From contig OX419758.1 in NCBI GenBank assembly GCA_948567375.1, positions 10,111,001 through 10,175,000 of the forward strand: a stretch of DNA of 64,000 nucleotides, written 5' to 3'. The notes under the pieces are model-generated. The model was not told the origin of the DNA and did no database searches. It was given only the letters and a program-made list of their open reading frames with translations. Source of the stretch: Lunularia cruciata (lineage: Eukaryota > Streptophyta > Marchantiopsida > Lunulariales > Lunulariaceae). This document shows positions 46,207 through 58,779 of this stretch, in pieces (positions within the stretch are counted from its first letter, which is position 1; every line of letters begins with the position of its first letter). The translations under genes and the position numbers were made by a program.

Positions 46207-49200
46207 CTCACTATACTATGAAACTCTGTAAGCTGAGAGCCCTCATACTTAACTCTTAAGATTGCCCAATTGTACCTCTCTTAGTGAAGAAGATTTTTCA
46301 CAGCATACTGGCCGGCATTTTAAATCAGAAAGGACATGACCCCAATTTTCAAATATCATATTGTTCTCAGAAATCATGACAAGGACGGGTGAGGCAGCGC
46401 GCTTGTTGAATACATTATGTGCACTACATGCTCTTGAACTCATGGACAAGAGCTTTCCATGAAATTCCTTCTTCGGTGTTCGCTCTCACTCGAGGTTTCC
46501 ACAATTTACCGCATTTGAGCTCCCATCTCTTGGAACTTTCTCTCCACTACGGCGTCTTGCCATACTACATTAACGCTGAGAACCGAGCCGACTTCTCTGA
46601 TTCTCAGAATCTCTGGGAAAGCAAGACACCATGATAATTGCTGTCGTAGTGGGGAGCGCACTTCTGCATTTATAATAACAACCTAAAGGATGATAGTATC
46701 TATTTCAACTCGTGATGGTTCAGTAGATTCAGCTCATATTAAAGACATCAATACACGCTGCGCCTAGCTTTCAGATTATTAGCTGTCAAGAATCTGCCCC
46801 ATAACTCCACAGAGCATGAATCGGGGGGTAAAGGACCAATCCACAACCACATCATCACCATAATCACGACGTTCTTCTGTACGACATTTTCAATACCGGT
46901 AATCCTGGTTTTCTGCGTTGGGGCTTTGGACCACACTAGAATGATTCAGCGTACAGTGCTTCATGTTTCTCCATCAGGTGGTCCGTGCATCTCCCTGTCG
47001 GCTCCCATGATATGGGTACGTATCCGCAACAACTATTGTACTGTGATTTTCAAGTTGATTGTCACAGTGGATGTTCAATTGCAAATCATTATGGAAACAA
47101 GTGTGCATATCCATTATGGATAAGGTTCTCAACAACTTCACCCATTTCTCTTCCACGATTGGATTGCGTATTCATGATGTACTTTTCTTTAGATATGAAC
47201 AGAGAATTGTATGTTCATTCCTAATCCGAACAAGGTTAGAATGTTCACTAAATATGAATATAGTAATTTCAGGAAAATTAAGCATGAGGTGTTTACAATT
47301 TGAATGTGAATAAAAAATCATCAGTGTTGAACGTTTATACCAAATTGAATGATCACAGACAAAGAAATATACTGTGACAGTCTAATCATGAGTTAAAACC
47401 ATAACTTCTGCTTGGCTTCGGGCAGAAAATATCTAGTTGAAGTGGAATTTCCATGTCTCAGGTTGAGCAAACTACGACTGGGGAGAAGACATGAGTAGCA
47501 TTTGCCAGTCTTGCCAGCCTAATATACTGCATCGGGGCAAGTCAAATGAAGAGGGTCTGACTATTGATTGTTCAGGGTAAGATTGGACGCGTCGTCTGCT
47601 TGATGTAGCATCCATCCAAATAGAAATAACCCCAATGATACCTGTAGCCATACAAACCATCAGGTTACAGTCTTCTGCCAAAGTCATACGAACCACCACT
47701 TACCCATCTTGTGGGACTAGGGACCATGTTAGTATGAACTACATGTTGGAACGCTAAATAGAAAGTCGCCACGAGTGGTATTGGCATTCACCCAGCTACT
47801 TCGGCACTTCGTGGGGCACTGATGAAGTCGTTCATGCTCCTGGGCAAGCTTATTACGACAGTGTGAAGGTTCCCTTCTAGTGTTTAGATATTCATGCGCT
47901 CGTAGAGCAAGTTGTGATATGCACTGTCTAATCTTGTCACACTTCGCTCCTACCCATCTACCACACCCGCTAACACTGTGTTTCCTTCTTGCTCTATGGT
48001 TCTTCTTTGCTTGGTAATGCATACTCTGCTCTTGAACGAAGGAAGCGTGGCTCGCGAAGGCACGCTTCCTTCATAAGTGCTGCTTAACGCTACAAATTGA
48101 CTGCTTCATTGTGTCCATGGAATGCATCAATCTTCGCTTCTGCTTTGCATCGACTTGGAACGCGTTGTCTAGACTTGTATGTATTTACTTGCTTAAACGT
48201 ACATATCTTGGGTTTGCACCGGTTCTGTCCTAAGGGGGTGTGGATCTCCCGTCCGCGAACGGCTTGTGATCCCATTACTTGTATGTATTGGAATGTTTAC
48301 AAGAGTGGTAGTAAAATCCAAAAATAAACTGTCAAAGTTAGGAAAATGCGACAGTAGAGGAAGCATGCAGAGATAGAGAACGTGAGAATATGGCAAGTGC
48401 AACGACACTTGCATTGGGTGTTCACAATTATTTGAGAACCAACGGATCTTTTCTCTATTTGTAGTACTGTATGATGCCATATTCGTATCTGAGGAACTGA
48501 GGCGGATGAGAGAGAGGTCAGGGACAAAATCTAAACATCTACAAGAGAAAGTAAGCTGTCAGGTGTTTGAGGTGGAACTCGAGATATCATCTCGTCTACG
48601 AACAGCAAATACATGATAGAGTTCTTTGATTCGAATGAAGAGTTTAGACGAGGGATCAAAGGTCAACATTTTTTAGGATTCACCATATTCCAGATGTGAA
48701 GTTATATTACCAATTGAAGCAATCATCTCGGCGATGAAGTTATCGTTAGTTAGTGCAATCCACAGCTTATTCAACCAATTATTAAGATTGGCAGGGCGTT
48801 TGTCTTTTGATTGTTCTGTTTACCACATCAATCAGTTGGGAACTATCGAACTGCCTTGGTAACAATTGAACAGTAATTAGTTGATAAACTGTTCAATTAC
48901 TCAGCAACTCAGGGACAACTCTGAAACAATAGTTAAACAACTCGGTACTATCACAATGTTGTGTGTCAATTTTTCTCTAATTTGTTGAACTGAATGCAAC
49001 GATAGATTACAAACCGATTACTACGAACAGCCATCAAACTTTTCTCGAGTGTGTTCGAATACCGAGCAAACACTTGTAATTGATCCAACGAATCTTATCG
49101 TGCATCATCATGGCAATTTATGTCAAATCCAAGCTTTAACCGGTTTGGACACTAGAGATGTTCTCTTATATACAAGCATCGACGATTCGCATTGGATTTC

Positions 49201-49638
49201 AATAGTGTATCTTGTTTGTTCAAACGTCTAATCAATTCTTTAGAACTCTTTGCTAGTGAATCTCAGTCGCATAAGCACAAGTTTAGAGATGATCCTGGAG
49301 CTTTCTCCATTTGAATGTTTGTCAAGAAATTTCAATCGCTGTACAGTCAGTAAACTGTGTGATACAAATGGTGCGTCTGGACACTCTTTGATAGTCTAGA
49401 GCACTTGTCCCAGCACCGTTTTCCTATGCACCCTTTCTCTACTACAGATTCGACGCTCGGTTAGAGTATGTGGATATGACAATATCAGGAAGAATAAGTA
49501 CAAACAACGACCAGAACTTGAGGTCGACAAGGACGATAGGAAGTGAAATCTATAGCTAGGGTAGCTTTCGTCTGTGACGTTGCTTTTCGTATGTGTAATC
49601 ACGCTTTAGAGTAAATGTCTCTAAGAAATTCAGAAGCA
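46207..49638. other. Intergenic, no convincing gene
   Basis: No gene is supported. A 97-aa minus-strand frame at 47729-48022 is Cys/Arg-rich (CGRWVGAKCDKIRQC) but has no known domain. A hairpin with perfect 12-bp arms (GAAGGAAGCGTG, 48038-48049 and 48061-48072) lies just upstream of it. The rest is mixed-composition DNA with a partial palindrome near 48870-48900 (TTGAACAGT and ACTGTTCAA). Confidence 0.5.
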
Positions 49639-52600
49639 CTAAAATTGTTGTCTCTCGAGAAACTGAAGGATGGGGAGGAACACATCCTGTGTGCGATTTA
49701 CACTGAACGCAAGATCATAGTGAGCATACTCCGGCAGCAGCAATGAAGTTGAGGGACCATTCAAACGTGACAGAAAGCGTTTGGTTCCACTGGGTGGAGA
49801 GTAAGTGTCCTGTCCTCCGTAGATTACAAAAACTGGCAAATATGGTGGAATGTCCTCCGGGTGGTAGTCTGGAGCGTTAGGCACACCGTAAACCTCAGTA
49901 TTGTTGGCCGAGGAATTGTAATCAAAGTGGCGCCAGGTGTTCGTCCTCACGCCTGCGCAGTGCAAAGCGATCAGCTTCTGCAATCTTATGCCAGCTGAAA
50001 CGAGTACAGGTCTGCCGATGTATGGCGACGAAATGTGTGTACTTACCTTGCTGGTAATGCAGGAGGTTCTTGAAAGATGTCGTTCCATCCCATCCATTTG
50101 CAAACGACACCATCGCTGATCCCAAGCAGCAATTAGGTCCTGCGACATGACAACGAGAGTGAGACGGATTATGTCAAATTACTCTTTTGGTGGGGTCAAT
50201 ACTATTGTGCAGAGAACGAGATCCTCAAGCACGTAGCAAACGTTGGAATGAAAAACTCTGTTTGAAGAACAAGGACTGGACAATGCTTCATATGAAAGTA
50301 CCTGAAATTGTCGCCAAGGCCATACCCAGTGGACCCTGACCGTTGAAGGAGGTCACGGGGAAAGCTCTGCATCGGAAAACATCCAGAGACTGTCACATTT
50401 ACGTATGAAGTAAACCTTCAAGGAACTGGAGCGTACATGCTGTGGGAAGGTGTACAAGGTGAAATTATCGCACAAGTGTATGTTGTCTAAGATTGAGAAA
50501 ACGAAATGGTTATACTCACGAAGAAAAGTTGAATGCTCCATTCTGGTACCCAACGTTCCAGGAAGTCTGGGCCAAGAATAAAAATGAATCCAAACTCAAA
50601 CTCAAGATAGGGTGACAAGCAAGCTTGCAATGGAAATAAAGTTACATGGAAGTAAGGGACGATAGTTGAATATTATATTTGAGTCACACAGTTCATATTT
50701 TGCTACTAATGACAATCGAACTATTACCTGATCCATTTGATTACCGAACAGAAAAGCCCAGGCTTCCAACATAATCGAGCTCGTATTGCCCCTGTAAATC
50801 GTCGGCCCTATTAAGGTCAAGCTTCTCATTAACCGAGCACTGTCGGGCATGGTCGCTGCTGCCGCTCCCACCGTGGCGCTCTGCACACGGTGGAATCAGG
50901 AGATATTAGTTGTATACAACCGAAACCAAGGATCACTGAGGCTACATCTATCATGAGTTTCGAGCACCGTCAGTAGGAAAATATTCCCTAAAACACTTAA
51001 CTTTTCAACGGTAAACAATCGAACCAGTTAGAAATCTGACTTCCAGTTTACCTGCGAAATTCCTACATAATGGACGTTCATGTCCGTCAAATTGTTCACC
51101 AATTGTAAGAAAGCGGGCACATCGTCCTTGGCGTGTTCATCCCAAGTCCAGTTCCAGTAGCTCTACACCAGAGATTAGTGACAAGGGAGGGTCGAATAAG
51201 TATCAGTAAGCACCTCAACAACACTTCTATTCAGATAGCACCGCACTGGAGACGAAAGAAAGCTTTCAGCTTTCAGTGTGCTCCTACCAAGCTCACCAAG
51301 TAAATGTACTCGCCTGCTGATACTTAAGACGATTCTCTGCGAGCTGAAGGAAAGCTATACAGAAAGTCATAACATTACGTTTACCTTCTCATTTGGTTGA
51401 AGGGTGGCATGATCATGGCCCCAAAAAGTGGCTCGCTCGTGCCCAACCCACACATCAAAGCCTGCATCAAGTAGGAGGAAGGGAAGCAACCTGTCGGCAG
51501 GCTGTGTGAACTGAAACCAGCTTTCCCCACTGAAGAATTCCTGGTGCATAAGCAACACTGGGGGCCTCCCTTTTACAAACTCTTCACTTACTTGATCCCG
51601 AACAGCGGATGGACCTTTTGGTTGTGCAGAAACATTATTCGGTTTTTGGTTAGAAGTTTCTGGTGAAGGAGCCTTGGACGCAGTTGAATTGGCAGAATGA
51701 TTATCCGGTTTTCGGCTAGACGTTTCTGTTGAAGGAGCCTTGGACGCAGTTGAATTGGCAGAATGATTATCCGGTTTTCGGCCAGACGTTTCTGTTGAAG
51801 GAGCCTTGGACGCAGTTGAATTGGTAGAATAATTATCCAGTTTTCGGCTAGACGTTTCGGTTGAAGGAGCCGTGGACGCAGTTGAATTGGCAGAATGATT
51901 AGCCGGGTTTTGATTAGAAGCTTGTGTTGAAGGAGCCTTGGACGCAGTCGAATTACTATCGCTGGGCGGCAACACCGATTGCTTCGACTTTGCAGTCTGG
52001 ATTGTGGTTGAGGGAGCTTCCTTCGAAGTCGGAAGCTCGGGGTGAACGACTTCTGTCGTTTGGTTGTAATGGCGCTGATCTTTGTGGTGGTGGTGATGAT
52101 GATGATGGTGGACCGGGTTAGGACTTGGACTTTCTTCTTCTTGTAAATTAGATGTGGAGCTCCCCTGTTGAGACTGGGTGGAATCCCCAGTCGAAGTAGC
52201 CATATCCAATAACTCAAGCTTTTTACGGGACCTACGTTTCGAGCTTCGAGACAACCTCTGGCCTTTGGGAGTGGAAGGTTGAGGTTCCAGCTGAGTGTGA
52301 CCAGGAAGCTCCGAGGGTGATTTCTCGTTTCTGCTTGTTGATTCAATTCTTTGGAAAGCAAAATTGGTTTCCGGGTTCGAAGATTCGAAAGGAGAGTCCT
52401 CGTCGGTAACCGGAATCTGATCATCGAGAAACGGAAGATCGTTGTCATCATCATTTAAAGGAAGACCCTGGTTTGGGGTAGGAGTTGGCTGCAAACAATC
52501 CGGCGACCCAAATGGTACTTGGCTACCACAGACGATATCGTGTGGTAGCGACATTGAATCAGGGGTGTTGTCGATGGATGCATCAGTTGTGTCGGGCCTA

Positions 52601-52936
52601 TCAGTGTGTCCACTGTGTCGTAATTGTCTCTCTCTGCTACCAATGCGGTGGGCCGTCAAAATGAAACCACCTGCCGTTTGTGTCTGCTCATATCCACGCA
52701 AAATTAAGTTAGAATTCATCCGCTGTCCAGAATTGCTGAATCTAGAGGAAGGGCATTTCTGAGCAGCAGATACTTACTTTGTACTCCGCACAGATATATC
52801 CAAAAGGCTCAACAAATTGTGAGCAGAAGAGAGAATCCGAAGCGTATGCATGCATCGGGGAATTGATCGCCATTGCTCTGACTACTAATAATAATGCTAT
52901 CATCCGATTCCATGGCAAGACTTGGAACTTAGCCAT
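49639..52936 (-). CDS. Acid-lipase-family alpha/beta hydrolase, 8 exons, 746 aa
   Basis: Exons are 52936-52778, 52683-51385, 51162-51052, 50880-50728, 50566-50520, 50366-50302, 50139-50047 and 49952-49639. All seven introns are GT-AG (94-222 bp), and phases join cleanly to 747 codons including stop. Met1 starts a signal peptide (MIALLLVVRAMA), and GYICAEYK then GGFILTAHRI gives the family's N-terminal block. After a ~358-residue insert the fold resumes: RPPVLLMHQEFFSGESWFQF, LLLDAGFDVWVGHERATFWG, SYWNWTWDEHAKDDVPAFLQ, HYVGISQS (nucleophile Ser522), GPNCCLG, TSFKNLLHYQQG, YGGQD (Asp691) and EYAHYD (His720). Family members hydrolyse triacylglycerol or sterol esters in secretory or lysosomal compartments. 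Two departures stand out: the oxyanion HG is HQ (433-434), and the GXSXG elbow is GISQS. Activity is therefore uncertain. Start choice rests on the signal peptide; an upstream in-frame Met exists at 53059. Confidence 0.9.
51625..51954 (-). repeat. 66-bp coding minisatellite inside the lipase gene
   Basis: Five in-frame 66-bp units encode 22-residue repeats (residues 297-406) of the type NSTASKAPSTETSSRKPDNH plus two residues. Most units carry two N-X-S/T sequons (NST, and NHS or NYS). Unit length is a multiple of three and no unit has a stop, which supports translation. The middle units are the most alike. A run of nine His codons (mixed CAT/CAC) lies nearby at 52084-52110. Confidence 0.93.
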
Positions 52937-55041
52937 GATTCTGCTGTGGATTTCTGTCCACAATTTTGTCAGCAAGTGACGGCTACAATAGTGACGAACA
53001 GCGCCCGTCCTCCTGGTTCTCGTGCTTCTAGAGCTTATCTCTCTTGGCATGCCAAACAAAGTTTTCTGCGCTAAAATTGTGAGGCTTTGTGAATCGAGTC
53101 GGCTCTAGAATTAACCTTCTCTGTGGAGTACAGTCACACGATGCATGTGCCTTGTGCCTGCATCTCCAAATCTACAAGTTTACCACTGAAGTCGGATCGC
53201 GGCATTTATGGGTAAACATGAGTATGTTTACGTTGAGTAAAGCGTCGCAGCATTTGCCATTTCTTGCTTCATGCGCTGCACAAACGATAAGGACGAGCAG
53301 CTGAAACGGTTTTACACCGATCAAGACGTTAAGCTTTACGTTTGGGTTGATCAACTGATGGACCGCGGTTCCCTTCCAGTTGGAATTGATACTCCCCGGA
53401 GGTCAAGTTCTTGGTATCCCCCTGACGACATATCCTTGTTTCTTGTAATTTGAATGTGCATGATTTGAATGTGCAAGTTCTGACACAACAGCTCTTCGAA
53501 TATGAAGTTCAAACATTCATCTTCGTTGGCACCGTATCCTTTCTTATGGTTCAATAGTCTCGAACACTCCAACGGTAGTCTGAGATACTTAACAAGCACA
53601 GACAGATTTCAAAGAGTCGCAACGACAGTATATTGTAAAGCTTGATTTCATTATTGGAGCCTCTGTTCGAATTTAATGAGATAACGTAGAGTCAGAGAAC
53701 TGACAGGGATAAGTGACTTTACACAGGATAGACTGGAGGGTTCTGTTCAGAGGATCAAATTTGTTGAACTCGGCTCGACAAAACAGACCTCTGTTTCTAT
53801 GATCCAACTTTTGTTGTCGCTACGGAGTGAACACTACTGATTTTGCCGATTACTTTTCATTCCTGTAAATTCTACTTCATGTTTTTGTTGTCGCCACCGA
53901 GTAAACTCTACTGAATACTTTCCTTGCTGACACTTCTTTCTCATGTTGTCAGTTCAACCTCCAGTTTTTATTCGGCACCACTTCGTGGACACTACTGTTT
54001 TCGCTTACTGCTTCTTTCTCTTTTGTCAGTTCAAATTCCGGTTTTTGTTGGCCTTTACAAAGCCAACAATACACTGTTGGCTCTGTTGGAACCTAAGAAC
54101 AAGCCGAGATGGAAGTCGAGACACTGACGGTTTAAGCGTCGAGTAGTATTAGCGGTAGATGTATGAGAGCCGAGTAAGTTGGCTCTTCTATTTCTAGTAG
54201 CTTCCTACAGTGCTGAGATAAGAGTAATATTACGGTCGTTCGTTAACAACAGGTTCTCAAGACCATGAAGGTAATGGCAGGAAGATTTGTGCACTTCCTT
54301 TCCTAGATGTGATGGCCCTTTGAGCACATACAGCAGAGTTGATTCTTCGACGAATTAGCAGCAATGATTTATGAATTTGGCCTTGGTGTGGTATCGATCT
54401 TTTGTTCCAGTAATGATGATCCACTGATCTCGTCCAATTCCCCTGTTGTTTAATATCTCGCTTTGTTTTCTTTCAGGTTGAACGGGTATCTTGTACACTC
54501 CTATCACCATCATTGATATAGTAGTTTGTCACCATATTCATGCCGCGGGTTACAACGTTTTTTACTGCAAAGCAAGTGAAATTCTAAATCGCTTATAATC
54601 CGTTATGACGTTACGTCGTTGCGAGCATTTGAAAAGAAAACGGATTGGTCATAACCTTAACTGCACACCCTTTCTAAATTAGAATCTACAATTGTCATCA
54701 CGTCTACTACTCAGAACCAAGCTGTCCGATTACAGCAGAACTTCAACTCTTGGCCGATATAACCGGGAAGAGAAATCCAAGAGTATACAAATTTCAGCGA
54801 ATCATTAACCTGTGCAGTAGATCGCCTACAGCCAACTCCACAATTTTTTGAATTGCTAAGGATATTGTCACGAGTAGGGCAATGGATTCTCCGTCAGTGC
54901 TTCGTGATTCTACTGATCTACTTGAACTCTTCAACCACGGTTTTGATACATCAGATCCAATTTGTGTGCAGGTCCTTCAGGAAATCACACAAAGCTTTGT
55001 ATACAGAGGACATGTGGTGTAAGAGAACTTTGCCATCCGAA
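52937..55041. other. Intergenic with a ~80-bp diverged tandem repeat
   Basis: No gene is recognised. Around 53811-54050 three diverged units share GTTTTTGTTGTCGCCACCGAG, CACTACTG and TTTCTCTTTTGTCAGTTCAA blocks, spaced about 77-82 bp. The rest, including the region upstream of the lipase start, shows no strong promoter signature that I can name. Confidence 0.5.
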
Positions 55042-55329
55042 TCACAATCTCTTATTCCTTGCTACACAGTCGCGTAGCTGCTTCTCCAATAGTCCGCAAG
55101 AGCCAGACTCTTTCTGCATGCACTCCCACAAAGGCGCACAATCACAGTGAGGTTCAAGCACCTCAGCAGTTCTAACATCAGCAATGGTCGCCACAGGTGT
55201 TGCAGCTACCGAAGGAATTGACATACTAGGAGGACCAGATGAGATACTGTACGAATGAAAGGCAAACCCTAACACCGCAGCTCCTCCACCAAAGGCGGCA
55301 ACAGCGGTCCTCCGAATTGCAGACGACAT
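55042..55329 (-). CDS. Small membrane-anchored Cys-motif protein, 95 aa (CHCH-like?)
   Basis: From the Met at 55329 the protein has a short basic start (MSSAIRRT). A hydrophobic Gly/Ala segment follows (about residues 9-25, AVAAFGGGAAVLGFAF), suiting a membrane anchor or organellar signal, and then a Pro/Ser-rich linker. The C-terminal domain has cysteines at 62, 64, 70, 78 and 88: CDCAPLWEC, then CGLLEKQLRDC, which is a CX9C unit. That spacing recalls CHCH proteins of the mitochondrial intermembrane space, but the first CX9C is missing, so membership is tentative. An in-frame Met at 55356 would add nine residues. The start lies close to a plus-strand frame beginning at 55400, so the two may share a divergent promoter. 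Confidence 0.6.
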   Translation of the reverse strand: MSSAIRRTAVAAFGGGAAVLGFAFHSYSISSGPPSMSIPSVAATPVATIADVRTAEVLEPHCDCAPLWECMQKESGSCGLLEKQLRDCVARNKRL

Positions 55330-55399
55330 GTCTTCACTCGTTGAAACTTTTAGCAAGATTAACCAGGCGAAATTCGAGTAGTCACCAATTCAGAATCGA

Positions 55400-56027
55400 T
55401 TGAACGATTGGAAGCACAAACAAGGGCAAATATCAGACAGATCTCTTCGTCTCTTCCTCTCTTCAATCTTTGGAAAGGACTTGAGCATCTGGGGCTTCGC
55501 TTTGAGAAAAGAGTCCCCTATCGCTTCACTCCAAAGAGATATTCAGTCTGAACCTTCAAATGGAAATCGAAAATGGACGGAACCGACCAAATCGACGTTG
55601 ATCAGGGAGACGGAAACCAATTCCCAGAGTTTCAGCTCAAAAGCTTCTGCGTTACTCTCAAAAGCAGTTCCATGTTCTGAGGAAGAGACAGGTGACTAAA
55701 GCCACCGCTGAGACCACGAAAGACACAATAATTGAAGCGTTTCAAAGAGAAATCATACTGGTATCAATTGATTTTGAGCACCGCGCGCAAGAAGGAGAAG
55801 AAGGCAGAGTCGTGGAACAAGTACTGCAGAATTCTCCACAACTGATTTCAGAGATCCAAACACTTTCAAACTTTTCGCGAAATTTAGGCTCTATATCTGG
55901 ATTTTCAGGAATATTACCGCATGTTACACGCATTGTACCAGACTACAACTTCCCGATGCCGACAACGTATAAATTCGCCTGTAATGGGAACTCGGTACCA
56001 GAAAGTATCCGTAATCTACCGGTATGA
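55400..56027 (+). CDS. Unrecognised divergent ORF pair
   Basis: Two overlapping open frames, 55400-55699 (99 aa) and about 55603-56027, lie head-to-head with the small Cys-motif gene. The second includes TTKDTIIEAFQREIILVSID and then an acidic, helical stretch. I recognise neither. They could be parts of one gene joined by a small intron (GTGACT near 55692 is donor-like), a 5' leader or chance. Confidence 0.2.
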
Positions 56028-58491
56028 GTTCCATTACAGGCTTTGGGAGTGGACCGCCGACCACTGCGAATCCGCACATGGTGCCCCATATCTCCACGTC
56101 ATATCCTGCGCCTGCTGACTCCACTGGATGATACATGAGCCAATCTCTTTAACCACCTCTAATTAGGTCAAATTAGTGTCAATTACGCTAAACTTCACAG
56201 CAGTAATTTTGCCTTATGCTCCTTTCTACTATCATTTGTTGAGTCACTGACCGAAATTTTCTCCACATTTTGTGAGGGTAAAATGATTGTACAGGAAAAT
56301 AACTTGAAAGTATGTAAAACATTTTCGAGATAAGAGTGGGAAATAACATTTAACCGGAAAACGTTATCGTAAATCTACACTAGATTAGCACAAGCTTTAA
56401 AGCGTACCTTGCTTATGGGGCAAACGATCATTTCAAAAGGGGCGATGGAAAATTCTTCCGGCCATTTGAGTTTTCACATTGCATCTCCAGGATATAATTA
56501 AGGATTTGAAAGGTTTCCTTTATATTTTATTAACAGGGAAATTTGACCGTATGACAATCTTCTGATAAGAACATGCCACTAAAAGAAATTATATTAAGGA
56601 AAAGAAAGTATAGGGGCCTGTCCTTGCCACTTTCAATTCTTGAACCTTTTTTATTTCTTCCATTGCAATCTACGTTGTAAATTCTTTTCCCTCTCATAAC
56701 TATCTGATTGTTTTTTAACCTACAGGCTCATTTATACCTCATTAGTTGAACTTTCTTAATATGTAATAGTCATCACTTGACACCTGGTATGTTGTAATAT
56801 TGTACTGATACTAGTAATTATTAAGAACAACAAATATTTCTGAAATTGCATAATGATATAAATCAAAGAAATCGTTTTTAACATGGTTAATCTATTACTC
56901 TTAGTTTCAATTTGAGTTTGAATTTTAAATAAGTACTCCCTATATATCTAGAAAGGATAGACAACACATTTATCTTTCATTTTTACATAATCTCAAAATC
57001 CCACACTGCCCATGAAGCAAATGTCTTTATTTAGAAGGGTAAGTTATGATAGTTATTATCAGTGAATTTTTGATAAATTTACTAATATTTTATATTTTAA
57101 TATAAATTTTTATTGATTTTCTTGACATACTTGCTACATGAATTTACAACTTCTCTTAGTAAATATATATGTAAATCAAATTTATGAAATATATTTATTT
57201 AGTAAGTAACCTTGAACCTTATAAGAAGAAAAGAGATATGCTTCATGAATTCTCAATTTATCTGTTGTTATCTGTTATTAGAAAAAAATTTGAAATATTT
57301 TTTTCTGAAATTATATCTGCCACTTTGAAAGTAGATATTACTCATACACATATGATGCTTTATATAGTTGAAGAAATATAGAATCTTTAAAATCAAAAAT
57401 TAATTAGTAAAATAAAACTTTATATATATATATTCAGAAACATCAAGAATGAATTCCAACAAGTTCAACCAAACATGAGCAAACTAAGGTACTTGAAATT
57501 ATAAGAAGTAGTTTGAAATAACCATCATGCTTTTTATCTTGCTTATTAATATAATGATATAATTATTAAGAACACAAACTTATCTTCCTTCTCTTAGTAT
57601 TCAAATATAATAAAAAAAATTTTTAAGATTGATCAAAAATTAGATTCGATTAGCTGGTACTTGTAAAATCTAGATTAGATTGTCTTTGAATTTTCTATTA
57701 TTATAATAAATCACAATTAGCATAGGTATTTATAGGAAAAATCTATTGAAAATAAAATATAACCTTCAATATTACTCATTAATCTCAAATTTTCCTTTAA
57801 ATATAAGTGTAATGTAAATATAGGTTTTCTTTCTAATCTTGATAGTTGCGTAATTCAACTTGTTTAACTCATAGTCTAATCACTATAGTGGTACTAATAC
57901 ATAAAGTTAACTCAAAATATATATTTTCATTAAATTAAAATTTTTTATGTTGAAAATACTCCACGTGGTGATTAAATAAACATGAAATGTGAGATATTCT
58001 AGCTAATATTTGGTTCATATCACCTATTCTAACTCCAAAAACTATATAGCATTAAAATTATTGAGGAAAGAATATAAAAATTTGGATGATTATTCATTAC
58101 TTACTCTATATAGGTCATAAAATATTTTCAGTATATCTTTTAGCTCTTTCTTATTTTTTCCCTTTTTAGTTAAAATTATTTGTAAATTTTGATTGATTTA
58201 TAAAATAAGAAGAATATAATTGGATCTATAAAGTCAAAAAATGAGTTTATATGAAATAAAATAAATATTTTTATGATTAAACTTGAAGTTACAAGATAAA
58301 AGAAAGTATCACAAATTCAAAAAATTCATTCAAGTTTTCTTATTCTTAGTATATCGTTGAGTTAGTGCAAGTATATTTTCATTTGAGTCACAATGATTTT
58401 GAATGATGAAAAAGCATATCCTTATTTACCCATAAGAATATGGTCAAACAATTATATATCTGCTGTTTTGAATCTCTCTCTAACATATAGC

Positions 58492-58541
<50 letters not shown>

Positions 58542-58779
58542 GTTATTATTATTATTCATAAAGACTAATTAGAACAACCAGGAACTAAATTATTCATAAT
58601 TTCTATATACCATCCTTCATTTAATAAGGTTGTTATGTGAGAAATACTATTAAAAATTATATTTTAGAGCAATATAATATTCTTAGGTCTACCTAAAAAT
58701 AATCACCCCGAATAAGATTATCATCTTGATGAGAACTTGTTGAGAGATATACTATCTTAAATTAATGTGATTAATAAAA
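56028..58779. other. Very AT-rich gene-free block with a TTA microsatellite
   Basis: From about 56780 to 58780 the sequence is strongly AT-rich with many short poly-A/T runs. A TTA/TAA trinucleotide array of about 22 units, with one TTG interruption, occupies 58492-58556. I see no gene, organellar gene or transposon terminus. Composition is unlike the flanking DNA but resembles 34.3-35.9 kb. Confidence 0.7.

Noticed and set aside
45383..46231. 282-aa open frame on the plus strand
   Set aside because: It is the antisense of the GeBP-like gene. The minus frame has a recognisable domain and the plus frame does not.
47729..48022. Cys/Arg-rich 97-aa ORF as a secreted peptide
   Set aside because: It has no signal peptide, no splice partner and no recognised Cys pattern. 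It is probably chance.
50520..50594. Longer exon 5 in the frame FGFIFILGPDFLERW
   Set aside because: It would end in phase 0 and put exon 6 out of frame with the conserved GPNCC block. The 47-bp version keeps every phase.
51314..51345. Possible extra lipase exon (LAENRLKYQQ)
   Set aside because: It needs a GC donor. The direct join of NEK to SYWNWTW matches the family spacing exactly, without an extra exon.
51588..52454. 288-aa open frame overlapping the lipase
   Set aside because: It is an alternative frame of the low-complexity repeat. Arg/Leu-rich translation of a repeat is expected to stay open by chance, and it is not in the splice-consistent frame.
58492..58556. TTA array as a CRISPR-like or functional repeat
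   Set aside because: It is an ordinary trinucleotide microsatellite without spacers, in a plant nuclear context.
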